Shown piece by piece: positions 53,824 through 60,843 of a stretch of 64,000 bases of DNA; position 1 is the first letter of the stretch; each line of letters starts with the position of its first letter. Source of the stretch: JAEUIX01 sp964611125 (GTDB lineage Bacteria > Planctomycetota > Phycisphaerae > Phycisphaerales > UBA1924); NCBI GenBank assembly GCA_964611125.1, contig CAZSZO010000012.1, positions 20,242 to 84,241 of the forward strand, read 5' to 3'. Under the pieces are notes generated by a model that ran no database searches, was not told where the DNA came from, and saw only the letters and a list, made by a program, of their open reading frames with translations. Both the position numbers and the translations under genes were made by a program.

Positions 53824-53859
53824 CAACGAAAACGCCCCGCGCTCGGCACGCGGGGCGTT
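53824..53859 (-). terminator. Intrinsic terminator of rplU
   Basis: Perfect 11-bp stem AACGCCCCGCG (53831-53841) / CGCGGGGCGTT (53849-53859) with loop CTCGGCA. On the minus strand it is followed by TTTTCGTT. It lies 35 nt beyond the rplU stop and also blocks transcription towards the Gly-rich gene pair. Confidence 0.85.
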
Positions 53860-53893
53860 GGTCACTGTGCAAATCGTTTGTCAGCACACCCGA

Positions 53894-54226
53894 TCACCCG
53901 TTGATCGCGGTGATCTTCACCTTCGTGTACGTCTGGCGGTGGCCGGTGCGGCGGCTGTACCGCTTGCGGCGGCGGAACTTGATAATGAAGACCTTCTCGC
54001 CCTTCACCAAGCCCTCGATGACCTCGCCCACCACCGTGGCGCCGGTCACAAACGGGGCGCCGATCTTCGCGACCGCCGCGCCGTCGCCGGCGCCCACCGC
54101 GAGCACCTTGTCAAAGATGATCTTGTTCCCGGGCGCCGCGGCGCCGTCTTCGATCAGATCGATCAGCAGGACGTCGTTTTGGCGAACCAGACGCTGGCCG
54201 CCGCCTTCAGCAATGATCGCGTACAT
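53894..54226 (-). CDS. rplU: 50S ribosomal protein L21
   Basis: Protein of 110 aa, start MYAIIAEGGGQRLVRQNDVL, with AGGAG 9 nt upstream. FRRRKRYSRRTGHRQTYTKVKIT near the C-terminus is the L21 signature. Usual partner rpmA (L27) does not follow; a terminator stands 35 nt downstream and the next gene is on the other strand. So L21 is transcribed alone here. Complete and typical in length. Confidence 0.95.
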   Translation of the reverse strand: MYAIIAEGGGQRLVRQNDVLLIDLIEDGAAAPGNKIIFDKVLAVGAGDGAAVAKIGAPFVTGATVVGEVIEGLVKGEKVFIIKFRRRKRYSRRTGHRQTYTKVKITAING

Positions 54227-54354
54227 GGAGCAAACTCCTGACCGGCGCTTACGGGGGGGCGATCACGCCCGACTTTGTTCGCCAAAGGCGGCCCGTTTCG
54301 CAGCAGGGTCGAGATGGTAGGCGGCCCACTGCTCGGGAGCCACTCGCCGGACAT

Positions 54355-54471
54355 GTCACCGAAGGAGCGAAGTCAGAGGGCGAGGGAAGGGAGGGCGGAG
54401 AACTGCACCTTCTCACGCCGTTTCTTCGCCATTTCCCATCTTCACTTCGCTCCCTTCGCTCCTTCGTTGAC
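54355..54471. repeat. 117-bp MITE-like element with 18-bp terminal inverted repeats
   Basis: Left end GTCACCGAAGGAGCGAAG (54355-54372), right end CTTCGCTCCTTCGTTGAC (54454-54471): inverted, 17 of 18 matching. The interior (AGGGCGAGGGAAGGGAGG...) is purine-rich on one side. It lies between typA and rplU. The same end sequence (GTCAACGAAGG...GCGAAGGG) occurs as solo pieces in three intergenic places in the prophage, so it is a dispersed family. Confidence 0.6.
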
Positions 54472-54481
54472 AAGCCGCCGC

Positions 54482-56365
54482 TCAAACCCCCGCCGCGGCC
54501 TTGTCCTTCGACTGCCGCTCGGCCCGCTTGCGGGCGCCTTCGTCCAGGATGCGCTTGCGCAGGCGGATGTTCTTGGGCGTGATCTCGACGAGTTCATCGT
54601 CCTCGATGTACTCAAGCGCCGCCTCCAGCGACAGCTTGCGCGAGCCCTTGAGCACGACCGTCTGCTCCTTGGCCGCCACGCGGAAGTTCGTCAGCTGCTT
54701 CATGCGCGTGATGTGGAAGGGCAGGTCGTTGTCGCGGTTGTGCTCACCGATGATCTGCCCGGGGTAGACCTTCTCGCCCGGAGTGACGAACAGGTGGCCG
54801 CGGTCGGAGGCCAGCTCGCAGGCGTACCCCGTCACATCGCCCCCTTCGGTGGCGATGAGCACGCCCACCAGGCGGTGGGGGGTCTCGCCCTGCACCGGGG
54901 CGTAGCGCAGATACGAGTGGTGCATCGTCGCCTCGCCGCCCGAAACGGTCATCACCCGCGACCGCAGCCCGATGATGCCCCGCGACGGGATCTCGAACGA
55001 CAGGTGCGTCAGCGTGTCGGACCGCTGCTCCATGTTCTTCAGCTCGCCCCGCCGGCTGGCGACCAGCTCCATGATGGCGCCCACGCTCCCCGGCGGGCAG
55101 TCGAAAACCAGCGACTCGACCGGCTCGCACACCGCCCCGTCGATCATCTTGGTGATCACCTCAGGCTTGCCCACCGTCAGCTCGAAGCCCTCGCGCCGCA
55201 TCGTCTCGAGCAGAATGCCCAGGTGCAGCAGCCCGCGCCCCGACACGGCGAACTCATCGCCGTTGCGGCCCGGGGCGATCCGCATCGCCACGTTGGTCTG
55301 CAGCTCGCGCTCCAGCCGCTCGCGGATCTGCCGGCTCGTGACGCTCGTCCCCTCGGTCCCGCCGAAGGGACCATCGTTGATGCGGAAGACCATCGTGATG
55401 GTCGGCTCGTCAACCGTCACCGGGGGCAGGGCCTCAGTGCGGGAAGGATCGCACAGCGTGTCGCCGATGTCGCACGACTGCAGGCCCACCACCGCGCACA
55501 GGTCGCCCGCGTGCACCTCGTTGGTTTCCTCCCGCCCCAGACCCTTGAAGCGGTAGAGCTTGCCCACCTTGCTCATCTCACGCTTGCCGTCGCGCTTGAT
55601 CGTGCACACCTGCTGCCCGGGGCTGATCGACCCCGAGTAGACGCGCCCGATCCCGATGCGCCCGACATAATCCGAGTAGTCCAGCGTGCAGATCAGCATC
55701 TGCAGCGGGGAGCCCGGGTCGTCCTTGGGCGCCGGCACGTGCTTGACAATCGCATCGAACACGGGCTGCAGGTTCGTCCGCTCGCCCTTCTCGATGTCCG
55801 TGGTCGCCCACCCCTCGCGGGCCGAGGCGAACACCACCGGGAAGTCCAGCGCGATGTCCTCGGCGCCCAGCTCGATGAACAGCGCGAAAATCTCGTGGTG
55901 CACATCCAGCGGACGCGCTCCGGGACGGTCGCACTTGTTGATGATCACCACCGGCCGCAGGCCGAACTCAAGCGCCTTGGTCAACACGAACCGCGTCTGC
56001 GGCATCGGCCCGTCGAAGGCGTCCACCAGCAGCAGACACCCGTCGGCCATCCGCAGCACCCGCTCCACCTCGCCGCCGAAGTCGGAGTGGCCTGGCGTGT
56101 CCAGAATGTTGATGAGGTAATGCTTGTCCGTCCCCGGCGGGGTGTAGTTCACCGCGCAGTTCTTCGAGAAGATCGTGATCCCGCGCTCCCGCTCCAGCGG
56201 GTTCGAGTCCATGATCAGCCCGTGCTGGCCGCCCTGGAGCTTCTCCAGTTCGCCCGTGCGGAACTGGCCCGACTGAAACAGCAGTTTGTCGACCAGCGAC
56301 GTCTTGCCATGGTCGACGTGGGCGATGATGGCGACGTTGCGGATTTCAGGGCGGGCTTCGGGCAT
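54482..56365 (-). CDS. typA: Ribosome-associated translational GTPase TypA/BipA
   Basis: Protein of 627 aa, start ATG 56365 (MPEARPEIRNVAIIAHVDHGKTSLV). G1 AHVDHGKT, G2 RGITI, G3 DTPGHSDFGGEV, G4 NKCD are present. The C-terminal TypA-specific domain is seen from ~480 (SRGIIGLRSRVMT, GVLIATEGGDVTGYAC, NIRLRKRILDE). It binds 70S ribosomes and assists assembly and stress adaptation. The upstream open frame adds ~74 Pro-rich residues and is not used. A terminator upstream separates it from the sigma-factor operon. Confidence 0.93.
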   Translation of the reverse strand: MPEARPEIRNVAIIAHVDHGKTSLVDKLLFQSGQFRTGELEKLQGGQHGLIMDSNPLERERGITIFSKNCAVNYTPPGTDKHYLINILDTPGHSDFGGEVERVLRMADGCLLLVDAFDGPMPQTRFVLTKALEFGLRPVVIINKCDRPGARPLDVHHEIFALFIELGAEDIALDFPVVFASAREGWATTDIEKGERTNLQPVFDAIVKHVPAPKDDPGSPLQMLICTLDYSDYVGRIGIGRVYSGSISPGQQVCTIKRDGKREMSKVGKLYRFKGLGREETNEVHAGDLCAVVGLQSCDIGDTLCDPSRTEALPPVTVDEPTITMVFRINDGPFGGTEGTSVTSRQIRERLERELQTNVAMRIAPGRNGDEFAVSGRGLLHLGILLETMRREGFELTVGKPEVITKMIDGAVCEPVESLVFDCPPGSVGAIMELVASRRGELKNMEQRSDTLTHLSFEIPSRGIIGLRSRVMTVSGGEATMHHSYLRYAPVQGETPHRLVGVLIATEGGDVTGYACELASDRGHLFVTPGEKVYPGQIIGEHNRDNDLPFHITRMKQLTNFRVAAKEQTVVLKGSRKLSLEAALEYIEDDELVEITPKNIRLRKRILDEGARKRAERQSKDKAAAGV

Positions 56366-56509
56366 GGGTGGACCTGGAAGAAGCAGGGGGGAGGGGCGCG
56401 GGTGGGGGGGCGGGGGTGGAGGTGGGGGGCGGGCGGGGGGCGAAAGGGGCGATATCGGCCGGGGTGGGGCAGGGCCCGAACTCGGCTGGATCCCGAACGA
56501 CCGGATCCT

Positions 56510-56551
56510 GATGAAAACGAAAACCGCGGTCGGGTGTTGCTCGGCCGCGGT
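56510..56551 (-). terminator. Intrinsic terminator of the sigma-factor operon
   Basis: CGGCCGCGGT (56542-56551) and ACCGCGGTCG (56523-56532) form a 10-bp stem with one mismatch; on the minus strand TTTCGTTTTC follows. Located ~100 nt after the end of the membrane-protein gene and before typA. Confidence 0.65.
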
Positions 56552-56652
56552 CGCGTTACGTACGGACAAGTTTAGGCGGCAGGTCACCCGAAAGCCGATC
56601 GCACCTATCGATCGAGAGCACGCGCCCAGTGGTGTCCGGCTCAGACCTCAGG

Positions 56653-57360
56653 CTACCACGGCGTCGTCACCACCGGCTGGTCGCCGGACAGGAACGACGC
56701 CACCTGATCGGTCATGGTCGTCGAGGGTGGGGCCGGGTTCGCGGCCCGAGGCGTCTGGCTTATCACCGCCCGGGTGAGCATCCACGCTTCGCGGGCGATC
56801 GCCGCCGCAGCCTGAGCGGTCGGGTGATCGGGCTGGACGACTGCCGGCGAATGCTCACGATGGGGCCATGCCGCGGCGATGAACGGGCTCACCACGATGG
56901 GCGTTTGCGACGCCAGATCGACCTGCAGCGGCTGACCGCTTGCCACTTCGACGGCATTCTGGTTGACTCGGCTGACGCGATCCAGCGGCGACCCGCGCGA
57001 TGAGGCCACCAGCCCCAGCCGTTCGCCCAGCCGTTCACCCAGTGCGTCCAGGCCACCGATCGACGCCGTGGACAGGGCGACCTCGCGCCCCAGGCGCGAC
57101 CACGTGCCGGGATCGAAAACCGTCACTCCGACCGCCAGAATGCTCAGCGCACAGATGAAGCTGCCGACCGAGCGGGCCCGCTGGATCGCCCGCTGGCGGC
57201 CCGGCGAAACGAACGGGCGGCGGGCGTGCACCCGGCGCAGGATCGGTTCGCCCAGATCGGGCGCGGCGGCCGCAAGCCCAGAACGGCCCAGCGTGTCACG
57301 CAGGAGCTGGTCAGGCGTGTGGCGGATCGAGCAGGGCGGATTGTGGCGCCGCCTGCTCAC
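56653..57360 (-). CDS. One-TM protein coupled to an ECF sigma factor (possible anti-sigma)
   Basis: Protein of 235 aa, GTG start overlapping the sigma stop in GTGA, so translation is coupled. Cytoplasmic ~1-60 (Arg-rich, PDQLLRDTLGRSGLAAAAPDLGEPILRRVHARR), membrane segment ~64-82 (VGSFICALSILAVGVTVF), and an extracytoplasmic C-terminal ~150 residues. No zinc anti-sigma motif HxxxCxxC is present. The gene order and topology suggest an anti-sigma or sensor, yet the N-terminal domain is not recognised. Could also be an envelope protein simply co-expressed. Confidence 0.6.
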   Translation of the reverse strand: MSRRRHNPPCSIRHTPDQLLRDTLGRSGLAAAAPDLGEPILRRVHARRPFVSPGRQRAIQRARSVGSFICALSILAVGVTVFDPGTWSRLGREVALSTASIGGLDALGERLGERLGLVASSRGSPLDRVSRVNQNAVEVASGQPLQVDLASQTPIVVSPFIAAAWPHREHSPAVVQPDHPTAQAAAAIAREAWMLTRAVISQTPRAANPAPPSTTMTDQVASFLSGDQPVVTTPW

Positions 57361-57938
57361 GAAATCGCCTCCAGCACCCGCGCCGCGTGCACCGCGTGCG
57401 TCTCGAGCAACTCGCGCATCCGGCGCCTTGCCCGGTGCAGGTGGCTCTTGATCGTGCCTTCAGGCTGGTCGAGATACTCCGCAATCTGCTCCACCGTCCA
57501 GCTCAACTGATAGAACAGCACCACCACCTCGCGCTGGTCGGTGCTCAGCCGCTCGAGGGCATCGCCGATCGCCGCAGTCAGGTGGTCGGCCGACTCGGTC
57601 TTCACCGCCGCGGCCTTGCGCGGCGTGATCCCCGCGGCGCCGCCGACGGCATCGGTGTCGAACACCGGCGCCAGCCGCTGCTGGGCGTTCACATACAGCC
57701 GCTTGGCGATGGTGAACAGCCACGTCGAGAACCGAAACCGCGGGTCGTACCGCTCGATGTGCGTCAAGGCCCGCACGAAGGCTTCCTGCACCACATCCTC
57801 GGCAACCTCGGGCCGACGGGTCATCCGCAGCATGTAGGCGTACAGCGCCGCCTGGTGGGAACGGATCAGCTCCCCGGCCGCCTCGCGGTCGCCGGCAAGC
57901 ACCTTCCGAATCAGGGCGCGTTCCTGGCGTGCAGTCAT
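57357..57938 (-). CDS. ECF-type RNA polymerase sigma factor
   Basis: Protein of 193 aa, start ATG 57938 (MTARQERALIRKVLAGDREA). Region 2: LIRSHQAALYAYMLRMTRRPEVAEDVVQEAFVRALTHIERYDP and FSTWLFTIAKRLYVN. Region 4: LSTDQREVVVLFYQLSWTVEQIAEYLDQPEGTIKSHLHRARRRMRE, a clear helix-turn-helix. Between them a ~45-residue linker. ECF sigmas direct polymerase to alternative promoters, usually under control of a co-encoded membrane partner. -10 box TACACT lies 8 nt upstream. Confidence 0.9.
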   Translation of the reverse strand: MTARQERALIRKVLAGDREAAGELIRSHQAALYAYMLRMTRRPEVAEDVVQEAFVRALTHIERYDPRFRFSTWLFTIAKRLYVNAQQRLAPVFDTDAVGGAAGITPRKAAAVKTESADHLTAAIGDALERLSTDQREVVVLFYQLSWTVEQIAEYLDQPEGTIKSHLHRARRRMRELLETHAVHAARVLEAIS

Positions 57939-57946
57939 GTACGGAG

Positions 57947-57952
57947 AGTGTA
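57947..57952 (-). promoter_or_regulatory. -10 box (TACACT) for the sigma-factor operon
   Basis: Minus-strand TACACT ends 8 nt before ATG 57938, same sequence as the lpxA box. No clear -35. Confidence 0.4.
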
Positions 57953-58076
57953 CCACAGGACCACGTCCGAGTTGCGACATATTAAGATTCCGTTCGGACC
58001 CGGATCGGCCGTTGTCGCGTTACCGTCAATCTTCCCCCGACTGCTGCTCAACGCCCGAGAACGGCCAGGATTGCGG

Positions 58077-58082
58077 TAACCT
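58077..58082 (+). promoter_or_regulatory. -10 box (TAACCT) for the HD-domain gene
   Basis: TAACCT ends 8 nt before ATG 58091. Confidence 0.35.
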
Positions 58083-58090
58083 CGGCCACC

Positions 58091-58690
58091 ATGACCCCTC
58101 AGCAGCACTCCGTTGCGGATATCGCCCAGCTTTTCCCAAGCCTGATGCAGGTCGCCGACCCCGGCTTGCGCGAAAAGGTCGCCGCGGTGTGGAGCGAGGC
58201 CCTCACCGTCGGCTGCGGTGGCAAGGGGTGGACGTTTGACGAGATCCGGGCCATCCCTTTCACGCTGCTGGCCGGGAAGATCGACCTGCGGTTTGTCGAG
58301 CACCTGAACTCGTGCTGCAAGCAGTGCATCGCGATCGCCGGGGTCCTGAAAGAGGTCTTCGGCGCCCGCATTCCGGTGAATCTCGACACGCTGATCGCCG
58401 GGAGCCTGCTCGCGGACGTCGGCAAGCTGCTCGAGTTCGATAAGGATGCCGCTGGCAAGGTCATTAAGGGTTTCTACGGCGAGATGCTCCGCCATCCCTT
58501 CAGCGGCGTCGCCCTGTGCTACAAGCACGCCATCCCGCCCGAGGTCATGCACATCGTTGCGACCCACAGCCACGAGGGGGACAAAGTCGATCGCACCATC
58601 GAGAGCTGGATCTTCCACCACGCCGACTTCGTCGATTTCGATATCGCCAAGGTGCTTGGAAAGGCCGCGGCGAAGGAGGCCGGGAAGTAA
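58091..58690 (+). CDS. HD-domain protein with altered HD motif
   Basis: Protein of 199 aa resembling HDIG phosphohydrolases. Likely ligands: His71 (VEHLNSCC), then SLLADVGK at 106-112 where the family has HDxGK, so the first residue of the HD pair is Ala108 while Asp109 stays; His135 (LRHPFSGV), HIVATHSHEGD (154-164), and D179 in HHADFVD. With one metal ligand missing, catalysis may be altered or lost. Two Cys pairs (CCKQC) near residue 75 are unusual. The overall helical pattern and the THSHEGD motif place it in an uncharacterised HD branch. Confidence 0.7.
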   Translation: MTPQQHSVADIAQLFPSLMQVADPGLREKVAAVWSEALTVGCGGKGWTFDEIRAIPFTLLAGKIDLRFVEHLNSCCKQCIAIAGVLKEVFGARIPVNLDTLIAGSLLADVGKLLEFDKDAAGKVIKGFYGEMLRHPFSGVALCYKHAIPPEVMHIVATHSHEGDKVDRTIESWIFHHADFVDFDIAKVLGKAAAKEAGK

Positions 58691-58882
58691 CGGCGGTCGG
58701 TGTTCTAGAAGTTTGGCAGGACGCACCGACTGTGCGGCACGGTCGATGGCCCGGCAATACCACCCAAATGAGCGGTCATTCTGGACTGGGGTATGGACGC
58801 CCAGTTCACCGCCTGTTCATGGGGTGAACGCCGGCAAATCGGCGAACCCTTGATCGTCCCACCGGTCGGTCGCCGATTTTGT

Positions 58883-58896
58883 GTAAACGTTTCAAG
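58883..58896. promoter_or_regulatory. LacI/CcpA-like operator palindrome
   Basis: TGTAAACGTTTCAA has the central AAACGTTT palindrome (58885-58892) typical of LacI-family operators and matches the cre consensus except at two positions. It ends 15 bp before the -35 element. An AT-rich palindrome is uncommon in DNA this GC-rich. Confidence 0.35.
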
Positions 58897-58911
58897 AGCC
58901 ATCGCGGCCCC

Positions 58912-58941
58912 TTGCTGCGCCGGTGGCATGATTCGTATGAT
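58912..58941 (+). promoter_or_regulatory. Sigma70-type promoter for the pseudopilin gene
   Basis: TTGCTG (58912-58917), 18-bp spacer, TATGAT (58936-58941). Predicted start near 58948. Confidence 0.5.
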
Positions 58942-59142
58942 GATTGGGCCGGGAGTCTCCACGTGAGTGAGGGTTCCTCCCGCGACACCCTGACGCCTCC
59001 CTTTCGGCGTTCATCTTCGCCAGGGGTCGTTGAATATACGAAAGCACCCTTGGCGGCGGCCAAGCATCAGCCGCCGATGATGGCCGAACCACCGCCCGAA
59101 CCTCCCCCGCCAGCGTCAGCATCGATTCCCGAGGAGAGCGCC

Positions 59143-60204
59143 ATGACCACCGCCGCCCCGACATCCGCCGCTGCTGCCGCCCGCAGGGGCTTCACGCTTG
59201 TTGAGCTGCTCGTCGTGATCGCCATCATCGCGCTGCTCGTCAGCATCCTGCTGCCCTCACTCGCCGCGGCCCGCGACGCAGCCAAGACCCTCCTCTGCGC
59301 TGCCAATGTCCGCAGCCTGACGGGTCTCCAGGCGAGCTACTCGGCCGACAACAAGGACTGGCTGGCCGGGTCGCCCTCGACGACGGGCTTTGAGGCGGCC
59401 AGCGGGCGGTTCAACGGCATCGCGGTGCAGACGTACGACTTCCTCGGCCCGCTGCTGTATTCCGGCGGCTACGGCGGCCCCAACGACGGCGCCACCGATC
59501 GCACCCCCGCCCAGCGGGCCGCCCGGTTCCAGTGGATGCGCGAGCTGCCCGCGTTCACTTGCCCCAAGAACAACATCACCGCCACGGTCTTCGAAGACGG
59601 CGGCACCCCGGTCACCGATGGCCGCATGATCTCGTACAACACCTCCACAGCGTTCGTCGCCCGCGATATTCCGCCGCCCTTCGGGTCGCGGAACCCCTCG
59701 CTCAATCCCAATCCGCAGGACCGCAAGGGCTATCTGCCCCAGATCGCCCGGGTTGGCCCGGGCAAGGTCTCGTTCTTTGAGGGTCACCGCTACGCCACCA
59801 CCAGCGACGGGCCGGACTTCGATTTCTCCCTCGCGGGCAACTACGGCGGCGCGTTCTCAGGCCTCGGCCCCTGGTGGACCGGCTCCAAGGAGCTCAACCG
59901 CAACGCCGCGCCGGGCGAGCCGGGTCGCCTGTTCTTCACGCTCAACCCCACCGGCACCAACGACGCCCGCCGCTTCGCCTTCCGGCACGGCGGCAACACC
60001 AGCCCCAAGAGCACCCGCGAGACCCCGTGCCTGGGCAACGTCGGGTTCTTCGACGGCAGCGTCACGACCATGAGCGATGGCGACGCCACCCGGCCCGATT
60101 ACTGGTTCCCCACCGGCACGCAGTTCAACGGCCCGCTCGATACCTGGAACTACACCCGGCGCACTTGGCCGACCAAGGTCGTCGCGGGCTATCGTGTGCC
60201 CTGA
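59143..60204 (+). CDS. Type II secretion-like pseudopilin (planctomycete prepilin family)
   Basis: Protein of 353 aa, ATG 59143 with GAGGAG upstream. After a 15-residue leader comes the prepilin site RRGFTLVELLVVIAIIALLVSIL, cleaved after Gly with Glu5, followed by the hydrophobic helix. Beyond it ARDAAKTLLCAANVRSLTGLQASYSADN is the shared planctomycete pilin helix. The C-terminus has CLGNVGFFDGSVTTM, a divergent form of the DG-type motif of that family. Function: exported filament subunit, using GspE/GspF elsewhere in the window. Planctomycete genomes often encode many such paralogues, whose individual substrates are unknown. Confidence 0.88.
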   Translation: MTTAAPTSAAAAARRGFTLVELLVVIAIIALLVSILLPSLAAARDAAKTLLCAANVRSLTGLQASYSADNKDWLAGSPSTTGFEAASGRFNGIAVQTYDFLGPLLYSGGYGGPNDGATDRTPAQRAARFQWMRELPAFTCPKNNITATVFEDGGTPVTDGRMISYNTSTAFVARDIPPPFGSRNPSLNPNPQDRKGYLPQIARVGPGKVSFFEGHRYATTSDGPDFDFSLAGNYGGAFSGLGPWWTGSKELNRNAAPGEPGRLFFTLNPTGTNDARRFAFRHGGNTSPKSTRETPCLGNVGFFDGSVTTMSDGDATRPDYWFPTGTQFNGPLDTWNYTRRTWPTKVVAGYRVP

Positions 60205-60303
60205 CCGCGTCTTGAGCCCGACCGGCGCCGGCCTAGCGGTGGCCGTCCGCCGCTCGCCGTGCCCTCCCCCCCGCCCTCCCCCGACGCCCGTGCTGGAGTG
60301 ATC

Positions 60304-60843
60304 ATGAGCAACCAACCGTCGATGGGGAGCCTGCTTGAAGAGGGTCAGGGCGGCGGCCAGGATCGCCAGGCCGCCAGCACGCCCGCCACCAAGAGCAACG
60401 AAGGCCGCTGGGCCAACGCCAAGCTCATCGCGGGGATCGTTACCCTCGTCGCCGCGCTGGTGATCATCGTCGTGCAGATGCTCGGCGGCGAAACCCCCGG
60501 CGATCTTTCACGCCGCCGCACGGTCATCGACGCCCAGACCCTTGAGGTCCTTGAGGAGTTCCCGATCACCGACGGCGGCGCGCAGCCGTGGACCAACCCC
60601 AAGACGGGCAAGAAGTCTCTTTACATGGCCGAAAAGTGCTTCTGGACCAAGGACGGCAAGGCCAAGACCAAGCCGACGTTCGTGCTCCTCAACAACTACG
60701 CCGGGAAGCCTGGCGACACCATCTGCCCGGACTGCGGCCGCAAGGTCGTCGGGCACAATCCCATGCCGCCGATGGAGCTGATCAACCAGGCGCTCGCCGC
60801 CGAGGGCCATACCGAGCCCAAGGCGGATCCGAAAGGCAAGTGA
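60304..60843 (+). CDS. Small membrane protein with a CPDC zinc knuckle
   Basis: Protein of 179 aa; ATG 60304. Cytoplasmic ~1-35, membrane segment ~37-57 (LIAGIVTLVAALVIIVVQMLGG), then an extracytoplasmic domain with MAEKCFWTKDGKAKTKPTFVLLNN and CPDCGRKV, a Cys pair that may bind zinc with the upstream Cys. No family recognised. It lies 99 bp after the pseudopilin and its stop overlaps the start of the ligase-like gene (GTGA), so all three may form one unit. Confidence 0.7.
   Translation: MSNQPSMGSLLEEGQGGGQDRQAASTPATKSNEGRWANAKLIAGIVTLVAALVIIVVQMLGGETPGDLSRRRTVIDAQTLEVLEEFPITDGGAQPWTNPKTGKKSLYMAEKCFWTKDGKAKTKPTFVLLNNYAGKPGDTICPDCGRKVVGHNPMPPMELINQALAAEGHTEPKADPKGK

Larger units (their letters stand above)
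58691..59142. other. Intergenic region, 452 bp, with promoter and operator-like sites
   Basis: No gene supported. Contains an inverted repeat GTTCACC (58804-58810) / GGTGAAC (58823-58829), a LacI-type palindrome at 58883, a sigma70-type promoter at 58912-58941, and a ~195-nt leader before the pseudopilin gene. A frame open upstream of the pilin start gives no recognisable protein. Confidence 0.6.

Noticed and set aside
54275..56575. 766-codon plus-strand frame opposite typA
   Set aside because: Mirror of the conserved GTPase; composition is that of antisense translation.
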